From Phytophthora hibernalis (taxonomy: Eukaryota > Oomycota > Peronosporomycetes > Peronosporales > Peronosporaceae): 64,000 bases of DNA. The position numbers and the translations under genes are program-made. The notes beneath the pieces were generated by a model. That model saw only the letters and a program-made list of their open reading frames with translations. It made no database searches and was not told the DNA's origin. This document shows, one piece after another, positions 1 to 11,085 of this stretch; position 1 is the first letter of the stretch, and the number at the start of each line of letters is the position of its first letter. The stretch is from NCBI GenBank assembly GCA_012656075.1, contig JAAKBF010000162.1, positions 1 through 64,000 on the forward strand. Direction: 5' to 3'.

Positions 1-521
1 ACAGCAAAATAATAGATGTAGTCACCAGGCACAGAGTGAACATGAAAAACGGGATGGGAAAGACCCAAAGTTCCGCCGTCACCATGCCTGCTATGATATA
101 GCCAATCCCCATTAAAAGGCAGTATGTCATAATTTGTTTTGACGACAACGCAGGAACGTCGAGCCAAAATCCAATCTGAATTGAAGCTGCATTGCCGACA
201 CTAACGCCAACTAAACCTGCTCGAATCCAAAACCGTAGTTTTTCTCCAACCATCCGCTGGGTCTTGAAGTGGGACGCTTTCTTGGCACAATAGTAAGAGG
301 GTAACCAAGAGCGGGGCACCGACGCACACAAGTAACACACGGTCCAGGGACGTTTTCCGAGTGTACTCTTCAAATGCCAGCATACGCTCAATCGAGTATT
401 TTCCTCCGTAGTGAGCGAGCTGCGCGCTAAAATACGCGTCAACAAGCTCCTTCCCTTTAATTTTCAAACGATCTCGGACACCTGTAGCTTTTGGAGATAG
501 GAACGTATTCGGAGCCGTCAT
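1..521 (-). CDS. Multi-pass membrane protein, oomycete family (5' part, runs off left end)
   Basis: The N-terminal portion of a protein whose remainder lies beyond the left edge. After about 35 polar residues come the motif QLAHYGGKYSIERML and then hydrophobic segments (LLVCVGAPLLVTLLLL; later GIGYIIAGMV and WVFPIPFFMFTL), so it is an integral membrane protein. It is clearly paralogous to the + strand gene at 6263-8080, which has the same QLAHYGGKYSIERML, CQESVPLQDP and WVFPIPFF blocks. The frame shifts by one base in an A run near 232-240; downstream of it the paralogous reading KLRFWIRAGLVG resumes. I do not know a function; it resembles lineage-specific polytopic proteins of oomycetes. The start at 521 is the first ATG upstream of the conserved block. 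Confidence 0.6.
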
Positions 522-1630
522 CTCTCTTCAAATGAAATGAAAAAGATGGTGTTGTTTCAATAATACGAGATAGCGGGCGTGAAGAGTATTGATAGCCCAG
601 TCTTTAGATAGAATAATTTTATTGTTGATTCCTACAGATATGTAGCTCATTTAAATAAGAATAAAGGTAGGACAATTACAACACCAAAACAACCATTACA
701 CGGAGACATTGAAATAAAACGCTTTGTTGAGCGAGCAGTAGCAAAGTAGTGGTCCAACTACTTCAAGTTCCGCAATATATAAATATAGCAGAAACAATGC
801 GTAACAACGTCAACAGTAAACACAACTTTGTGAGATGAAGAGCTGGTGCTACCACAAGGGTGCACTACGCTGGCCTGGATGATCAGCTCCAAGTACGACA
901 TGAGGTCGTACCCCTTGTACATGTACTTGCGTTGATGTGTGATTGATACTTGAACAAAGAAGCCTCAACCAGTATAGATCTTGCATGGGCCGCTGAGGCC
1001 CATACAGTGAGGTCTTGTGACTATCATTTCTATCTGCACGCACTTCTATTGAATATACATTGATCGGGGGCGACTACGGCGCTGTGTTGCTTGGGTCTCT
1101 CAAGCACTCACTTTGGAATCATCCGACTCAAGCACACAACGCCTGCCACCCCAAGCAGCGGTCATTTGCCCAGCCAGCGCTTTCTTCTACCTCTACATTC
1201 GCTAGTGATGGTCGCTGTAACTCGAAGCAATTGTGCTCAAGCTACCGACTCTAGCTCTCAAACTTGTACTGCTGTCAACATTCTCATTATGTGCGACAGA
1301 GGTCACAAAAATGAACACAGGAACATGTATTTAGCTGTAATGGTGCTGGTAAGTATAATCCGCCTTTGGTAAACTGAATAAGCGAACCCGCGCAGCAGTT
1401 GAATTCAGTCAGCAGCGTTCTTCGTTGTTCCCGTATGGACTCAAACCCTATCCAAGTAGTGTCTTACGGAGGAAACCAACGAAGTTGCTGCTGAGAGTAA
1501 AAGGATGGTTGTAATAAGGACAACCTGCTACTCAAACCAGTTAGCATATTCACATATTCATAGTTCACCCATCTCTGATACTACAACTTCACTAGAGGAC
1601 ACGCAGCGACCGTTGCAAGTTTGGTTGGGG
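522..1630. other. Intergenic region, no gene seen
   Basis: The ORFs in this stretch are short, unconserved in composition and overlap on both strands. No RNA gene, terminal repeat or tandem array was recognised. It lies 5' of the membrane protein gene at 1-521 and 3' of the START-FYVE gene. Confidence 0.5.
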
Positions 1631-2866
1631 TTAACGAGTCTCGTAAAATGGTCGTTCCGTGCTCGGAGTGAGCGCAACTTCCTGGTCACTGCTGCCAGTG
1701 ACGGAAATACGGCCAACTTCCAGATTTTTCCATCGCTTGGAGCGCAAATCGCGTTGAGCGAAAGCCACTGCACTCAACATTTTGGCTTGGTGCATGCACA
1801 AGACACACAGACTACATTTGTTCAAGAGCACGCGGCCATCCACGATGTCGACGGGGATTTTGCGTATCACTTGGCACGTGTTGCACACAGCCTTGAAGCA
1901 GACAATGCATCGTCGGAAGTGGGAACTGCTCTTGTGTCCACCAAATGCGTTCTTACACCTTCCGATGCATTCCTCCATGGGAGGTTGAGCCAACCGACGA
2001 GCGGACTTGCCGGCATCGTGGATCATCCACGCGAGTTTCTTCGAGTATGACGTATCACTTGTCTGGCCGATTCCGAGGACGCAGTTCACTAGTACGGGGA
2101 AGGCTGCAAATTCGGGAACGATGCCCATGGGGGCAGCAAACCCTTTCATATACAGCTCCACTTTTCCATTTGCCAGCTCGGTCTTCAGCCAGCACAGTGA
2201 ACATTTGACTCGAAGGTATCCACTCTCGTTCACAGGCTCCGAGAGATCCACTGTATGCGCAACATAGTACCCCATTCTCTCTCCATGTTTCGTTGTGGAC
2301 ATCCCCATGGAAATAACCATGCAGGCCCCACGGGTCTTGGCAAGAGGCATCGACCTCCCTAATGTACAACGCGCCACGCCACAAAACCTGAAGGGGTCTT
2401 CTTGGGTGGGCTCTGCAATTGTCGCCAGCCAGTGGAAGTTCTGCATCGCATCATCGACGAACACCGTGCGCATCTTGACAGCATCGTCACTGTCGATAAA
2501 GCAGCCGTACATTTCGTCGTCCAGCGTTCCTTGGATCATCCCGACGATCTTCACCGACGGCGCAGACTTGCACGGTACCACTTGCAGGCGTCCGTCAAGT
2601 GTTCGGATCGACGGATACGTTGGTCTGGGACCGGAACGTTCACGATACACTATCAGATTGTCGCGGTGACCCACACTCTTCCAGGCGCTGGGATCCACGA
2701 CCCGTTTTTCGATAAACCGGAATCTGTCGTAGTACTCGATCGTGTCGAGCACCACTTGATCCGCGAGATCTTCAAGACGACGACCTTCTTCTTGCGAAAG
2801 ATACAGACGTTCCTGCGGTAAATTGGTCGACCGGGCCACTCGTTCCGAAGACGTCGTACTGCTCAT
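1631..2866 (-). CDS. START-FYVE domain protein, intronless copy
   Basis: A lipid-binding START domain is followed by a FYVE-like zinc finger, an architecture that is strongly expanded in oomycetes. From the preferred ATG at 2866 (MSSTTSSERV) the protein has about 411 residues; the frame stays open to 3160, adding up to 98 residues of poor composition, so an upstream start is possible. START-like sequence covers roughly residues 60-290 (QGTLDDEMYGCFIDSDD, DPFRFCGVARCTLG, GYYVAHTVDLSEP, SLCWLKTELANGKVELYMKG). The zinc finger is near 315-390, with cysteines in ECIGRC, FRRCIVCFKAVCNTC and CSLCVLC; the basic RHHCR core of classical FYVE is reduced to FRRC. It is probably a cytosolic or endosomal lipid sensor. 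The paralog at 3968-5444 has two introns at positions where this copy has none. Confidence 0.8.
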   Translation of the reverse strand: MSSTTSSERVARSTNLPQERLYLSQEEGRRLEDLADQVVLDTIEYYDRFRFIEKRVVDPSAWKSVGHRDNLIVYRERSGPRPTYPSIRTLDGRLQVVPCKSAPSVKIVGMIQGTLDDEMYGCFIDSDDAVKMRTVFVDDAMQNFHWLATIAEPTQEDPFRFCGVARCTLGRSMPLAKTRGACMVISMGMSTTKHGERMGYYVAHTVDLSEPVNESGYLRVKCSLCWLKTELANGKVELYMKGFAAPMGIVPEFAAFPVLVNCVLGIGQTSDTSYSKKLAWMIHDAGKSARRLAQPPMEECIGRCKNAFGGHKSSSHFRRCIVCFKAVCNTCQVIRKIPVDIVDGRVLLNKCSLCVLCMHQAKMLSAVAFAQRDLRSKRWKNLEVGRISVTGSSDQEVALTPSTERPFYETR

Positions 2867-3160
2867 GATTCCGAAAAACTGTTTTTCACGAAATTCCGCG
2901 AAGAGGTCGATGAGGTGCTCGGCGAAAAGAGAAGTGAGGAAAGAGAAGTGATGACCATGTTGCACCGGATACTGGGCCAAAGTTGCTGCGGTGATGTGAT
3001 GGCACGCGCCTAAGGACTTTTGGTTCGATCCATTCACCATCGTAGCAGCTACTTTGTTTTCGGCCAGATCCGAACCGATTTCCGGCCTGTTTCCAGGATT
3101 TCTAGCGACGACGATGGCCACTTGACTACATGTACCGACAAAGGTCAGATAGTACTGCAT

Positions 3161-3967
3161 TGCTTAATGGAAAGGCAAAGGTTGCTTTCGCGTTCGTCTT
3201 AGGCAGGCCATGATGATCAATACGAGCGCGAGGTGCAGGCCACGAACGGCTTCAAGTTCCGCACTCGTTCAGAATCGATATAATAGGATATGTTATATTA
3301 CAGGTTGTGAGCCACCACTTCTCATCAATCAGGTGTAACACATATATGCATTCTCGCATCATATCTTTTTATACAGGTATTAGACGGCTGACAGGAACCG
3401 ACCCGAATCAGAGCATAAGGCGAGGCAAGTCCGGCGTAATGACTCTCTTGTCTAATACATGTAGTTGGCTGCTGGTACACGAGTCCGCAGCGTTTACTTA
3501 AAGCCAGATGGAGGTTTTCGCGGTGAGAATCTTCGATATGATCACCAAGACAGTGGCTTGATGGCATTACCTTCGCTTCGATTCATCCTCTCGTCGTCAC
3601 TCCTCGGAATCCTCGCGCATGGCAAGTTTTGAGGCTTTATCGACACAAGCCGCATGATTCCTAGATGAAGTGCCACCTTCTTTCGTATGCAGAGAGTGTC
3701 CTCTATCGGATGCAATATCTTTTCGCAGAATCGACTGCGAGTATTGAGGATAGACTTCGCAGCATTATTGATGACTACCATGGCGCAAGTCCTCAAAGTT
3801 GGAGTCAAACAGCATCTTAACCACCCAAACCAAGCAGAACGAATGGCTTTACAGCATCCTCTTGCCACTTCAATGTCGTTTTACACTTCCTTACTACCAC
3901 TAGGTCCAGTTAAGTCGTTTGCTCGCTGATCGCTCTTCGTTCGGTCGATCAAGTGCTTACATTACCC
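3161..3967. other. Intergenic region between START-FYVE paralogs
   Basis: No convincing coding or RNA gene. The short ORFs on both strands lack conserved motifs. It should hold the 5' region of the first START-FYVE gene and the 3' region of the second, both being transcribed leftward. Confidence 0.4.
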
Positions 3968-5444
3968 TCACAGAATATACTCGGACGTCTCGGTGCTGAG
4001 CGCTCGGTTGCTTCGAGCGCGTGCATGAGCCATTTCTCTGGCTGCAAACACCGTGGCGCTGGTTTGCTTGGCATAGGCCATGCAAAGGAAGCAAATGCAG
4101 CACCGGGTTTGCTGCACGACACTATCGGCTGCCACGTCCACCGTCACTTTGCGCGTCGTCCTGCATGAATTGCAAACCAACTGCAAAAACGTCAAAACCA
4201 TGTTAGACATCGATAAATAAACACCACAAAGACATTTGCAATGCTCACCGCGCGACAAACGATGCAGCACCCGAGCTTCCGCTTCTTGGCCACTCCGAAA
4301 TGCGATTTGCATCGACCGACGCATTCCTCCGTCGACGGCGACACCAACCTCCTGAAAAGGCCAAGGTTAGTCACTAATCCAGGCAGCAGGTCAATCCAGT
4401 ACCTACCGACGTGTCGAACGCACGGAATCGTGCAACATCCACCGGATCTTCTTGGAGTAGGATGTGTCACTCGTCTGGGTGAGTCCCAATGCTGCATTTA
4501 CTGCAGCGTTCACCACTGCAAACTCCGGTACACTGCCCATGGGAGCGAAGAATCCTTGCATGTAGAGTTCCACGCCTCCATTCGGCAGCTCGCACTTGAG
4601 CCAGCACATGGACCCTTTAGCACGCGTGTACTTGCTCCCGGGTGTGTTGCCATTGACAGCGAGTCCGAGTTGCGTCGTTCTACCCATCGGACCGTTCGAA
4701 CTCACATCCACCGAGTGCACCACGTAGTACCCAACTCGTTCTCCACGTGCTGTCGTGGTCACCCCATGGAGGTCACCACACAATAGTCCCTCTTTCTAGC
4801 GAACGGTCCGTAGCCATTGTTACCCAAGTCAGCCCACGTGACTCCACAGAACCGAAAGGGGTCGTCCTTAGTCGCTCCTCGGATCCGAGTCAAGACTCGA
4901 AAGTCGTTCACTTGGTCGTGAATGTACGACGACCGCAACTTGGCAGCTTCGTTGCTGTCGACGTGCATTCCGTACATTTCATCGTCGAGGGTTCCTTGCA
5001 GAGCCCCAGTACCAGCAAAGTAGGCACGGAAATCTTGCAGACAACCGGTTCCAGTCGTCCATCAGGGGTACATAAGGTCTGATGCTGTTGTCGCCAAGAG
5101 TCCCGTTCCTTGAAAGCCACGAGGTTGTCCTGTCGACGGACCTCTTTCCATTGCTCGTCATGGAGTCGACGCTTGCGGACGTCTCGGAAGTGCAGATAGT
5201 CACTCAAAGTCTGGTTCAAGACGGAGTCTGCGAGGTTTTCGAGCGAATCGGCTTCTTCGACGGACAAAATGAGTTGTGGGGGCCATTGAGGTGTGGAGTT
5301 GATGGTTCGGGGACAAGTGGGCGGTAGTTCCTGCTTGCTGTCACGTTGGCGGTGGTGTTCATCGTCGCGCTCAAACTGGCAGAGAAGGTCATCGACCCGT
5401 TGATTTGCGTCGAGAACTGTGGAGCCATTGTTCACCTGTAGCAA
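3968..5444 (-). CDS. START-FYVE domain protein, two-intron copy
   Basis: Paralog of the gene at 1631-2866, with the same domain order. The START part includes LSVEEADSLENLADSV, QGTLDDEMYGMHVDSNE, DPFRFCGVTWADLG, GYYVVHSVDV and the ELYMQGFFAPMGSVPEF block. The zinc finger is split over exons: ECVGRCKSHFG, CCIVCRA, then LVCNSCRTTRKVTVDV and CCICFLC. Two introns can be placed by GT-AG signals and frame: 4352-4406 (GTAGGT...TTTTCAG, 55 bp) and 4181-4248 (GTGAGC...TTTGCAG, 68 bp). Two single-base shifts interrupt the frame, near 5024 and in a G run near 4765. These look like sequence errors because conserved residues resume immediately. The start at 5444 is the first ATG; the real one may lie a little further in. 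Its role is probably the same as its neighbour's, lipid sensing at membranes. Confidence 0.75.
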
Positions 5445-6262
5445 TAGTTGAAAAGTGACGAAAACCTATTGACGGTGGCCATGGAACTCATGCAAAGGGA
5501 CAACAGTCGAGATCAAGTTGAACACGTCGAACGATATTTCGAAGCCCAGTCTTCACCGTGTATTCCGGGTCGTTCACATGATGTAGAACGTCTGGCTTGA
5601 ATGTGTTTGCGCTGTGGTAAATGTTTGTGAGATGGCTCGATACAATTGAAGCCACGTAAAATTATGTTGTGGAGATCCATACGCTGAGGTTTTCGTCAGG
5701 AAAATTATCATGACACAAACTTGAAATGTCACTCCACGTTCCAAATTAGCAAGCTGACGAATAGTTTAGTCGTTTTAGGTTGTCGGGCGGGGCGAAGAGA
5801 AGCTTGTCAAGCGCATACTGGAGGCAAGTCACCCGGCCGTGAGCTAACTATAGTCATGCTTCTGTACTTTCTCGTGACACCATGGACAACAATTGTTTCC
5901 TAAACAGCTCAAAAGAGCACGAAGACAGCGGTTTTAGACAGATCTCGCCGAGCCGAAGCCAATCATGATCTTACTTTCAATCAAATTTTAATATTGTTAT
6001 CACAAGATCAAATCAAAAGTTTGGATTGCTACAACAAAAATCGTACACCATTATTAGTCAGAGTCAGACTAATTAGAGTGAGCGGTGTAGAGGATGACAT
6101 TTGCTACCTGCCTGGCGAGAATGCAAGACTGGTCGTGCTGTAGTTGCGTTCGTTATTCCATCTTTATTTTTGGATGAATACGCGATGAAGCGCTGGCTTC
6201 GAAGCACGACTAATTAGAGTGAACGGTGTATCAACCACAGTCAGTCAAGCCCAGTCGACGTA
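5445..6262. other. Divergent intergenic region with a 22-bp direct repeat
   Basis: Lies between the leftward START-FYVE gene and the rightward membrane protein gene, so it should contain both promoters. A 22-bp direct repeat with one mismatch, beginning ACTAATTAGAGTGA, sits at 6068-6089 and 6209-6230, just upstream of the + strand gene. No coding gene seen. Confidence 0.4.
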
Positions 6263-8080
6263 ATGTCGATTTCTTCGCGATTGCGGACGACTTGGTGGCT
6301 GAAATTCTCCCATGCGATATACAGAATGCAATTAGCCCACTACGGCGGCAAGTACTCAATAGAGCGGATGCTGGCGCTAGAGGAGTATACTCGAAGCACC
6401 TCGCTTCTCCGTGTAATGTTTGTGATAATCAGCCCTCCAATTTTCACAGCCGCAGTATTATTATGTCAAGAGAGTGTTCCACTTCAGGACCCAACACAAG
6501 GCTGGCAAGCCAACTGGGGTTTTTGGTTCCGTGTTGGTGTCCTCGGTATTGCAAATGGCCACGAGGCTATTACACAAATCCCCCTGGTTGAATGTCCCAA
6601 TTTTCTCATCAAGGCAAATCGCAGTATTCAGCATATTTACAGGCATTGGTCTAATTGCTGGCAGTATGGTTGTTGCGGAGATTTGGGTATTCCCGATCCC
6701 ATTTTTCCTGATGTCTGTATCCTTGGTCTTGACTACAGTTCTTGTGGGATTAATGCGAGCCGTGGCAGGAAAGTCTGTATTTAATTTGATCGCTTCACGA
6801 AAGAAGGAGCTCGGGCGTCTGAACAATGTTGCCACGCTGGAAGTTATGATGTGTGCTGGGTATCCAGCGTATCAAATTCTGTTTGCCAAAGTAAACGGGA
6901 CATCCTACGAGCTTCCGGTCATTCTGCTGCTATCTGTGATCAAACTCGTGATGAAAAGGATATTTCGATCAGCTGCAACCCACAAAGAAGACATGATACC
7001 CAAGCAAGTCATTTTTAGCGTGGATTTGTTTGATTCCTTCTATCTAGCAACCTTCATGCAACGTATAGCGCCAACGACTCTCGTAGTGGTAATGCTTGTT
7101 GACGTTGCCGAGTCCGCTGTTGAATTACTCGAGCTTTATAACAAAACTGGAATTATTCGCGCTCGGTTAAATGAAGTAGCTGAAATCAAAACCGAAAACA
7201 ATGGAACCCTACTAGAATCAATTCGCGATTTACTGAATGATATGGCGTCGGTCAAACCTCCATTGTACGTTGGGTGTCGCGTGCATTCCTGCGTCACACA
7301 TCAATTGTCTCCCGATAGCAGGATCCTACTACAAAAACTAAACAGCTACTCACTTGCGAGGTCATTGGACACCACTACTCAGCACTCGCACGGAAAGACA
7401 AATGTGCCATCACAAATATCTTCCGTTGTCCCGCTACCTGATCGGCTGCTTTTGGAGGGCAAGTTGAACTCTCTAAGAAATACAGCAAAGCCGTCGTTAA
7501 GCACCGATAAACCGACCCCCATTTCCTCCAAACCTGTTCGAGCAGGTCAGCACATGGAGATAGAAAAGGTAGGATGCAGCTCATCAAGAGCTACCTCTGC
7601 TACCATGTTGAACGAATCCTCGAAACGCTCTTCACCTCAGAGTGTCTCGTTCTCACGGAATACGTCGAAATCGTTATACCCCTCATCTACACCCTCTTCA
7701 TCCTCGTCACTGTCCACTTACCGAGCGCAACCTACCATAGTGAAATGGAAGGTGTCACCTTCAACAACGTTGGTGGTATGGTCTCCAGAATGTTCATCTA
7801 TGCGCTCTTGGAATTTATATCGTTCGTCGTGCTTGCAATCGTTACGAGGCGGAACTGCGGTATTGACGTGCTCTACCAACTCGCGTTTGTACTGGAGACG
7901 GAGATCGCTTTCGTGCCATCAAAACTCGTTCTTTGGATTTTGTACACGTTGACCTATCGCGTGACACACTTCGGTACGTCGGCATGTGTTCCTACTTCTT
8001 TTGGGTGATTTACTGATAATTGTGTTGCAGGCCCGGACTTTTCCTTCCAGTTTGAATGGATTAAACGCCCACCCGGTTAA
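6263..8080 (+). CDS. Multi-pass membrane protein, oomycete family
   Basis: Paralog of the partial gene at the left edge. The shared blocks are QLAHYGGKYSIERML (about residue 22), CQESVPLQDP and WVFPIPFF. Several hydrophobic helices follow (SIFTGIGLIAGSMVVAEI, VIPLIYTLFILVTVHL, MFIYALLEFISFVVLAIV, LVLWILYTLTY), with a polar loop rich in Ser, Thr and Arg around 7290-7560. A 57-bp intron at 7974-8030 (GTACGT...GTTGCAG) leads to a short last exon ending FEWIKRPPG at 8080. The frame shifts in a C5 run near 6576 and an A4 run near 7564; in both places the paralogous or hydrophobic reading continues in the next frame. The ATG at 6263 is a choice of convenience, because the N terminus differs from that of the paralog. 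Function unknown. Confidence 0.65.
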
Positions 8081-8549
8081 TACTTGATGATCGAGTCTCA
8101 GTTAAAGCTTCTGCTGGAATCTCGCCAATTAAAAATTGCAAAACAGTGAAGCTTATGATATGGTGCGTGGCTAGCCCTTCAATGTTATCGTTTTCGTAGC
8201 ATATACTTCGAGTGAATGCTATGGAATTGACCGCCAACATTCCACTTCCCATCGTGCCAAGAAAGTATGTGGAACTGTGGATTCTGGATACGATATGGTG
8301 CATCTGATATTTCTATGGTAACGGAATATTTCAGTACACATGAGTGTCAAAACAAGAACGCTATTATTTCCATGTGCAAGAAGGCAAACACCGCTGTACC
8401 GCTTTCTGGTAAATTTCGTACTTGGTGTGTCGCACACTAAGTTGTATCTTTTGGCGCGACCTTTCAGGATCTGTAGAAAGATATGCCAATCAAAAGATTG
8501 ATTCGTGTCATTCGTGAACAACCTCAGAAGACGTCACCTCGATCGAAAA
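8081..8549. other. Intergenic region, no gene seen
   Basis: Lies between two + strand genes. Overlapping minus-strand ORFs of 80-100 codons have no recognisable motif. It presumably includes the promoter of the SET-like gene. Confidence 0.4.
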
Positions 8550-10108
8550 TGGTTTCTTTGTCCAGTGTTTTCTCGCTGCTCTTGGCGTTGCATGTCGGTA
8601 ATTATCCAGTGTCGACGTTGTCCATCGACGCCAAAAGTGCCCAAGTGGCCGCTGCAAGACCGGAAGTTGAAGTGGAATTCGACTTGGATCCAGAGTCCAA
8701 AGCGCAGTGGGAGGGTACGCCGCCTCTCGCTCGGATCGACCGGTTCTAGATGGTCGGTCGACGTTTCCTGATGGGGACCCAATTGGGATCAACATCCGAC
8801 CGGTGGGGGTCGAAAACTCGAGTCTCCCGTTTCGACGGTGCTGAAAGCTGAAGGTTTCAACTTTGGACGTGGCGTGGGCTATGTGACGACGCAGGAGGTG
8901 CAGATCGGTGACGAACTGTTGTCACTGCCCCTGAGCAAGGTGATGAGCGTGGCATCGGCTGCTACGGGCCGGGTGGGGCTACTACTGGAGGTGAACCCGG
9001 ACCTCCTCCGTCCATTGCGTTGGGGCTGCATCTACTGGAAGAACGAGCACTCGGAGCCGCGTCCAACTTTTCCGAGTTTGTGGCGACGTTGCCGGGTCCT
9101 GAGGCAATCAACAGCACGTTGTTTTACTCTGAAAGTGAAATGCAGGAGTTGGACGGATCCCAACTGCTGCGCTACACTATGGGTAGAGCACAAGCTGTGG
9201 AAGCGTTCTACGAGGCGTTGCTCAAACCCGTGACGTCGCGTGAAGCGGTCGACCCACCAATTTTCAAGGAGGAGGTGTTCACGCTGGAAAACTTTCGCTG
9301 GGCCATGGGCGTCGTGTGGTCGAGTGCCTTCCCATTCGGTGACCACGAGGAAGAAGTTGTGTTGGCGCCTGTTTTGGACACCATTGGGGTCTGTACAGAT
9401 CTCGATGAGGAAGGGAACGAAGCTTGTCCAACGACTCATATTGAGGTGGACGCAAGCACACAGCGGATGGTCGTATACGCTTCGTCTCCATACAAGAAAG
9501 GTCAGGAGGTTCGTCTCGCAATGCCAGGTAAATCGTCCGCTCAGTTCATGCTGAACAATGGATTCGCACGTGACCGAGCTTCGCAGAAGCTGGACAAGGT
9601 GGATTTGACGGTGACGCTGGATCCCAGCGATCCACTCGCCCCATTGAAGAGTTATTTGATTCAGACGCAGCTGAACGAGAGCGCCAACGCGACATACGCC
9701 TTCTTCTACGGGAATTCGAAGATTGATGATACGATCTCGACGTCTCTGAAGATGAAGCTCTTGTCCGGCGCCGAGCTTTCGCGCTACAAAGAGCTGCTGG
9801 CACCAACGGAGGAGAGCAACGAAGAAGAAGAACGACACATTCTGAGTCTCCGAAACGAGTTTGTCTTCACGCGTGCAATTATGTCTACGTGCACCACCCT
9901 CTTGGAGCAGTACCCGACAACAGCCGAACAAGACCGCACCACTCTGGCTAAACTAGCAGACGAAGAGGACCTCGACAGCACACGTAAGAGCCACGTGCAG
10001 CAAATTCTCATCATGGAGAAGCAGATTTTGAAGCAGACGATGGACATCGCGCTGGAGGATTGGAAGGGGCTCGTTTTCTCTTCACACCCCAATCTGAAAG
10101 AAGTCTAG
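8550..10108 (+). CDS. SET-like protein of the SETD3/Rubisco-methyltransferase type, N-terminal hydrophobic segment
   Basis: Starting at the ATG at 8550, the first 25 residues (MVSLSSVFSLLLALHVGNYP) look like a signal peptide or anchor. The body resembles the SETD3/LSMT class: GFNFGRGVGYVTTQEVQIGD matches the glycine-rich first SET motif, ALGLHLLEERALGAASNFSE matches the family insert, and FRWAMGVVWSSAF and AQFMLNNGFARD match later SET blocks. A helical C-terminal half resembles the Rubisco-LSMT substrate-binding region. The place where active members carry the Asn-His pair reads PVLDTIGVCTD, and the following Tyr block reads RLAMPGKSSAQF. Both key catalytic elements appear absent. Frame shifts fall near 8745-8830 and near 9000-9020. 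It could be a degenerate methyltransferase with a binding or secreted role; that is inference. Confidence 0.65.
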
Positions 10109-10223
10109 GTCAGAGATCGAGCAGACGTAGGCAATCGTGCCAATTGCATTCTTTACAGCAAATTTGAGTGTTAATGAAGCCGCGTTGTTGACTTTTTGCT
10201 TCCCTCACCAACTGGTTGTTTGC

Positions 10224-11085
10224 CTAGTTGTAAGCTTCGAACTCGCCGGTGCGAGCCAAAGACAGCGCCTCCACCTGCAGCATGGAGTGTCCTCGAGCAT
10301 TACGAGCCATGAACCCGACTGCGACCAGCTCGTCTCCCTTTCGAAAAAGACTCACGGCCTTGGCAAAATCCGATGAAGACCATCCCAACGTGTCGCGTTG
10401 CAAGAACACCTGCAGTGGTCTATCGTAGCCACTGCCGGCCAACTCGAGTGAAACGAAGGCTATTCCGTTGCTGAACTTGCGAACACGTGTGATTTCACCA
10501 GTAGCTTGCACGTAGACTTTTCGGGGCTGGATGGTTGAGCCGGTGTCCTCGCCAGAAGTAGTTTGTACTTCAGCAACAGCTTGCTCTTGTTCTTGCGCTG
10601 CATTCACTCGTGCTGCTGGACTGTCAATAATGACTAACTCGTCGCCAAGCTCAGTTTGTCGAGAAGCCAGCTTCTTTCCCAACTCCACCCACATCTCAAG
10701 AGCATCATCTCGAGTGATAGTGTTAATTTCCCCATCTTCGGCCTTAACTAACTGCTTGGTGGTCGCGGTGGCAGCGAAGTTCGCGAGAGTTTGCCGCTTG
10801 AAGCAGCAGTACACGTACACTGGAGTTCCAGGGAACTGTTTTCTGGTAGCGATAAGTGACTGAACGTCGTAGCTTAAATCTTCGTGCGCTAAGAACTCTT
10901 TCCTTCGCCATTGCTTGCGTGGCGTGAGGCAAACCAGCGATGCACTTCGGTTGTTACCTGACGTAGTGCTGTCACAAGCCGACACGAACTGGTCCAGTGT
11001 ACGGCACAGGTGGCGGAAAAATGCAGGGTTCTTTTCCCACGACCACGGAACCCGCGGAAGATGAAGCCTGCATCCAGAATGCAGG
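10224..11085 (-). CDS. OB-fold domain protein (possibly the 3' part of the next gene)
   Basis: About 250-285 residues. The C-terminal ~110 residues (VYVQATGEITRVRKFSNG, AFVSLELAG, LQVFLQRDTLGW, FRKGDELVAVGFMARN, SMLQVEALSLA) read like an OB-fold nucleic-acid-binding barrel of the tRNA_anti type. The frame is open upstream without an ATG (HLPRVPWSWEKNPAFF, HLCRTLDQFVSACD), right up to the stop of the multi-exon gene at 11086. The two may therefore be one gene separated by a missed intron or a one-base shift near 11090. If separate, the start codon is unclear. RNA or DNA binding is inferred from the fold only. Confidence 0.55.

Noticed and set aside
849..1372. Several 60-90 codon ORFs on both strands
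   Set aside because: They overlap each other, have skewed composition and no motif; typical chance ORFs of an intergenic region.
9032..9931. 299-codon minus-strand ORF opposite the SET-like gene
   Set aside because: It is antisense to a clearly conserved coding region and rich in Arg, Cys and His, the usual shadow pattern.
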